Source: Thermoplasmata archaeon (lineage in GTDB: Archaea; Thermoplasmatota; Thermoplasmata; Lutacidiplasmatales; UBA184). Taken from it: a stretch of DNA of 64,000 bases. Below are positions 62,127 to 64,000 of the stretch, piece by piece. The stretch covers positions 1-64,000 of the forward strand of contig JAKASE010000010.1 in assembly GCA_021819135.1 (NCBI GenBank), read 5' to 3'. The notes beneath the pieces are model-generated. The model did no database searches. It had not been told where the DNA came from and saw only the letters and a list, made by a program, of their open reading frames with translations. The first letter of the stretch is position 1, and the number at the start of each line of letters is the position of its first letter. The translations under genes and the position numbers were made by a program.

Positions 62127-63625
62127 TCTTCCTCCTTGAGGACCCGACGTATCTCCTCGGGGGCGGGTTCCTCTCCCCACCAGATCCCGAAGCTGGCGGC
62201 CGCCTGGTAGACGAGGAGCCGGGTGCCGTCCTCGTAGGTGCCTTCCTGCTCCTCGGTCTGCCGATGCAGCACGGGCGAATCCGCCGCGTAGACCCAGTCG
62301 ATGACGTGTGTGCCCTGACCGACGAGGGGCGCGAGCGGGACCTCGAGCGGGCCCGCGCCCGCGCGTCCCACGGGGGTGGCGTGCACCACGAGCTCGTCGA
62401 CCCGGGCGTCCGAGGGCGGCACGAACTCCGCGCCGAAGCTCCGCGCTACCGCTTCCCCGATCGCGCGGCTCCGGGCGTAGAGCCGCGCCGAGGCGCCCTG
62501 TTCGCGGGCCGCCGCGAGGGTCGCCCGGGCGGCTCCTCCGCCCCCGATGACCGAGAGCGACCGGCCGCTCCAGCGCCCGTCGTCCTTCAGTTCGTCCAGG
62601 CGACGAAGGATCGCGACGAGATCGGTGTTCTCGGCCGCGAGCCCGTCCCGGTCGAGCGTGAGGCAGTTCGCGACCCCGCACGACTCCGCCCCCCGACTGA
62701 CCTCGGAGGCGGCGGAGAGAGCGGCCGCCTTCCACGGGTGCGTGACGTTGAGGCCGCGGAACCCCCAGCCGGCGAGGAGCGGGAGCGAGGACAGGAACTC
62801 TTCCTCCGATCCGACGTCGAGCGGTACATAGAGACCCCGTCGTCCCGTGCGGCCGATCCACCGACCGTGGATCGAAGGGCTCCGCGAATGCGCGACCGGG
62901 TGACCGACGATCGCGAACAACGGAGCCTCGTCCGGCGCCTCGAGGTAGGGCCGGAGACGGTCGGCCGGGATCTGTCCGGGTTCCACGGGAGGACGAAGCC
63001 CGCTCTGGTCGAACCGTTCGGGGAGGCTCGCGAAGACGAACGGAAGCTCGAGACGACGTGAGAGCGCCCGGAGGAGCGGGGCGGACGGCCCGGTGGTGAG
63101 CGCGATCGCGCGGGCCTCCTCGGGCGGAGGGAGGGCCGGGATGAGACGCGTCAACGTCTCGGCCACTTCGGCTCGAGCGACGACCTTGCGCACCGCGCCC
63201 GCCGGGAGCTCCCGGCGGATCTCCTCGGACCATCGTTCCGGGGTCGTGCCGTCCGGCCAATGCGTGGAAACGATGCGACCGAGGCCAGGCGGGGGTGGCA
63301 GCGCGATCGCTTCCGGGCGGTCCCTCCCGTCCTCGAGGTCGATCCACCGGAACGGGAGCCGTCCAAGATCCTCGAGGATCGCGCGACGCTCCGCCGGGTC
63401 ATCCGGTCCGTTCCCCCCCTCGGCCCGCGACCGGAGCGTCGCGACCAGCGGGAGGGGGCTCGGGAAGAGCGCGTTGGCCCGCCGACGGTCGGACGGTTCC
63501 CACCGGTCGAATCGGACCTCCGCGAGGTCGGCCCCGGCGGCCTGCGCTTCCCGGACCTCGTCCCGGGCCTCTTCTGGGCCCCGGGCCGGGAGCGTCACGA
63601 TGATGCCGGGGACGGGGGACCTCAT
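62114..63625 (-). CDS. aroDE: Bifunctional 3-dehydroquinate dehydratase / shikimate dehydrogenase
   Basis: 503 residues. Residues 1 to about 225 are a type I dehydroquinase: IIVTLPARG, the EVRFDRWE strand, the catalytic His in VSTHWPDGTTP and the Schiff-base Lys in VRKVVARAE. Residues about 235-500 are shikimate dehydrogenase: GHPVAHSRSPSIHGRW (substrate Ser pair), LNVTHPWKAAAL with the catalytic Lys, AENTD with the catalytic Asp and IGGGGAARA for NADPH. Fusions of these steps are common in plants and some archaea. It catalyses two consecutive steps from dehydroquinate to shikimate and is coupled to the dehydroquinate synthase gene by ATGA. Confidence 0.95.
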   Translation of the reverse strand: MRSPVPGIIVTLPARGPEEARDEVREAQAAGADLAEVRFDRWEPSDRRRANALFPSPLPLVATLRSRAEGGNGPDDPAERRAILEDLGRLPFRWIDLEDGRDRPEAIALPPPPGLGRIVSTHWPDGTTPERWSEEIRRELPAGAVRKVVARAEVAETLTRLIPALPPPEEARAIALTTGPSAPLLRALSRRLELPFVFASLPERFDQSGLRPPVEPGQIPADRLRPYLEAPDEAPLFAIVGHPVAHSRSPSIHGRWIGRTGRRGLYVPLDVGSEEEFLSSLPLLAGWGFRGLNVTHPWKAAALSAASEVSRGAESCGVANCLTLDRDGLAAENTDLVAILRRLDELKDDGRWSGRSLSVIGGGGAARATLAAAREQGASARLYARSRAIGEAVARSFGAEFVPPSDARVDELVVHATPVGRAGAGPLEVPLAPLVGQGTHVIDWVYAADSPVLHRQTEEQEGTYEDGTRLLVYQAAASFGIWWGEEPAPEEIRRVLKEEECTA

Positions 63626-64000
63626 CGCTCTTCGATGGTCTCCGTGATCGCCCGGCCCAGGTGACGGGCCGCCGGTAACCGCACCCCGAACGCCTTCGCG
63701 CCGGGTTCGAGGTCCGTCGTGGCGACGCGTCCGGCCTCGGTCGAGAGCCGAACCGTCTCGGCCTCCTGGAGGAAGACCGTCCGTCGCTCCCCCTCGTCCT
63801 CGATGACCACCACGGTGAGCGGTCGCCGTTCGATCTTGATCCGTCCGACCCGCACCGACCGGGCCGGCCCGCGGGGCTCGACGGCCAGCACCGCGTCGCC
63901 GGGCCCGAGCTCGGAGAGGTAGCGGGTCGATCCGTCCGCCATGAGCACATAGGAGTGGGCCGCGCCGGCATTGACCCGGAACGGACGGGGACGGCTGAAC
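63622..64000 (-). CDS. 3-dehydroquinate synthase II, C-terminal part (runs off the window)
   Basis: The frame is open to the window edge and encodes at least 125 C-terminal residues. The sequence GAAHSYVLMADGSTRYLSELGPGDAVLAV and KIERRPLTVVV, then LQEAETVRLST and DLEPGAKAFGVRLP with a final AITETIEER, is characteristic of DHQS II (PF01959). This archaeal enzyme oxidatively deaminates the amino-sugar made from aspartate semialdehyde, replacing bacterial AroB. Its N-terminus and catalytic residues lie outside the window. It is the first visible gene of the aromatic run. Confidence 0.92.
   Translation of the reverse strand, partial: FSRPRPFRVNAGAAHSYVLMADGSTRYLSELGPGDAVLAVEPRGPARSVRVGRIKIERRPLTVVVIEDEGERRTVFLQEAETVRLSTEAGRVATTDLEPGAKAFGVRLPAARHLGRAITETIEER

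Noticed and set aside
1-64000. CRISPR array or prophage
   Set aside because: No regularly spaced direct repeats, cas genes, integrase or phage structural genes were seen.

Overview
The window is a compact, very GC-rich archaeal chromosome segment. Archaeal markers are eIF5A with a hypusination site, three consecutive steps of archaeal ether-lipid synthesis (GGGP synthase, DGGGP synthase, CDP-archaeol synthase), archaeal GHMP-type shikimate kinase, 3-dehydroquinate synthase II, DTD2-type D-aminoacyl-tRNA deacylase, a duplicated-domain tRNA-splicing endonuclease, diphthine-ammonia ligase, a Bat-type HTH regulator and DUF2070/DUF835 proteins. TATA-like elements lie about 26 nt before several start codons, as expected for leaderless archaeal transcripts. 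The gene set and GC level suggest an uncultured Thermoplasmatota lineage; this placement is inference.

Layout. 0-9.5 kb: a terpenoid-toroid protein, two membrane/secreted proteins, an aquaporin, PPK2, a Bat-type regulator, chorismate mutase, a U32 peptidase-like protein, an ammonium transporter and a CxxC protein. 9.5-17.6 kb: an acetyl-CoA hydrolase/transferase-GNAT fusion, a GT2 glycosyltransferase with two small partners (a Cys4 knuckle is shared by two of the three), a DUF885 hydrolase and two envelope proteins. 17.7-29.1 kb: the most unusual part. It holds a 1,699-residue fusion of a catalytically degenerate isoleucyl-tRNA-synthetase-like body, a helix-hairpin-helix, a long Pro/Ala/Glu-rich linker and DUF835; divergent eIF5A; a giant all-helical repeat protein; and an IS630-family element inserted exactly in that gene's stop codon. 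29.1-31.7 kb: small genes, a tRNA-Glu(CTC) whose T-loop carries an intron-like 29-nt hairpin insertion, and dtdA. 31.7-38.5 kb: molybdenum-cofactor genes (moeA, mobB, mobA) next to formate dehydrogenase (fdhA-DUF1641-fdhD). 38.5-43 kb: an M16 peptidase pair, dph6 and two small proteins. 43.0-50.3 kb: a plus-strand operon for ether lipids, DUF2070, an M20 peptidase, pyrE and endA. 50.3-64 kb: one minus-strand run of 14 tightly overlapping genes, aroB'(partial)-aroDE-shikimate kinase-aroA-aroC-asd-lysC-trpE-G-D-C-F-B-A, which continues beyond the right edge.

How the genes fit together. The aromatic run covers dehydroquinate to tryptophan. The inclusion of lysC and asd makes sense because the archaeal dehydroquinate route starts from aspartate semialdehyde. 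The Moco genes supply the cofactor of the adjacent formate dehydrogenase. The endonuclease EndA would be the enzyme needed to remove the candidate tRNA-Glu insertion 19 kb away. The synthetase-like fusion, the eIF5A gene and the helical giant form a translation-flavoured neighbourhood whose function is not established.
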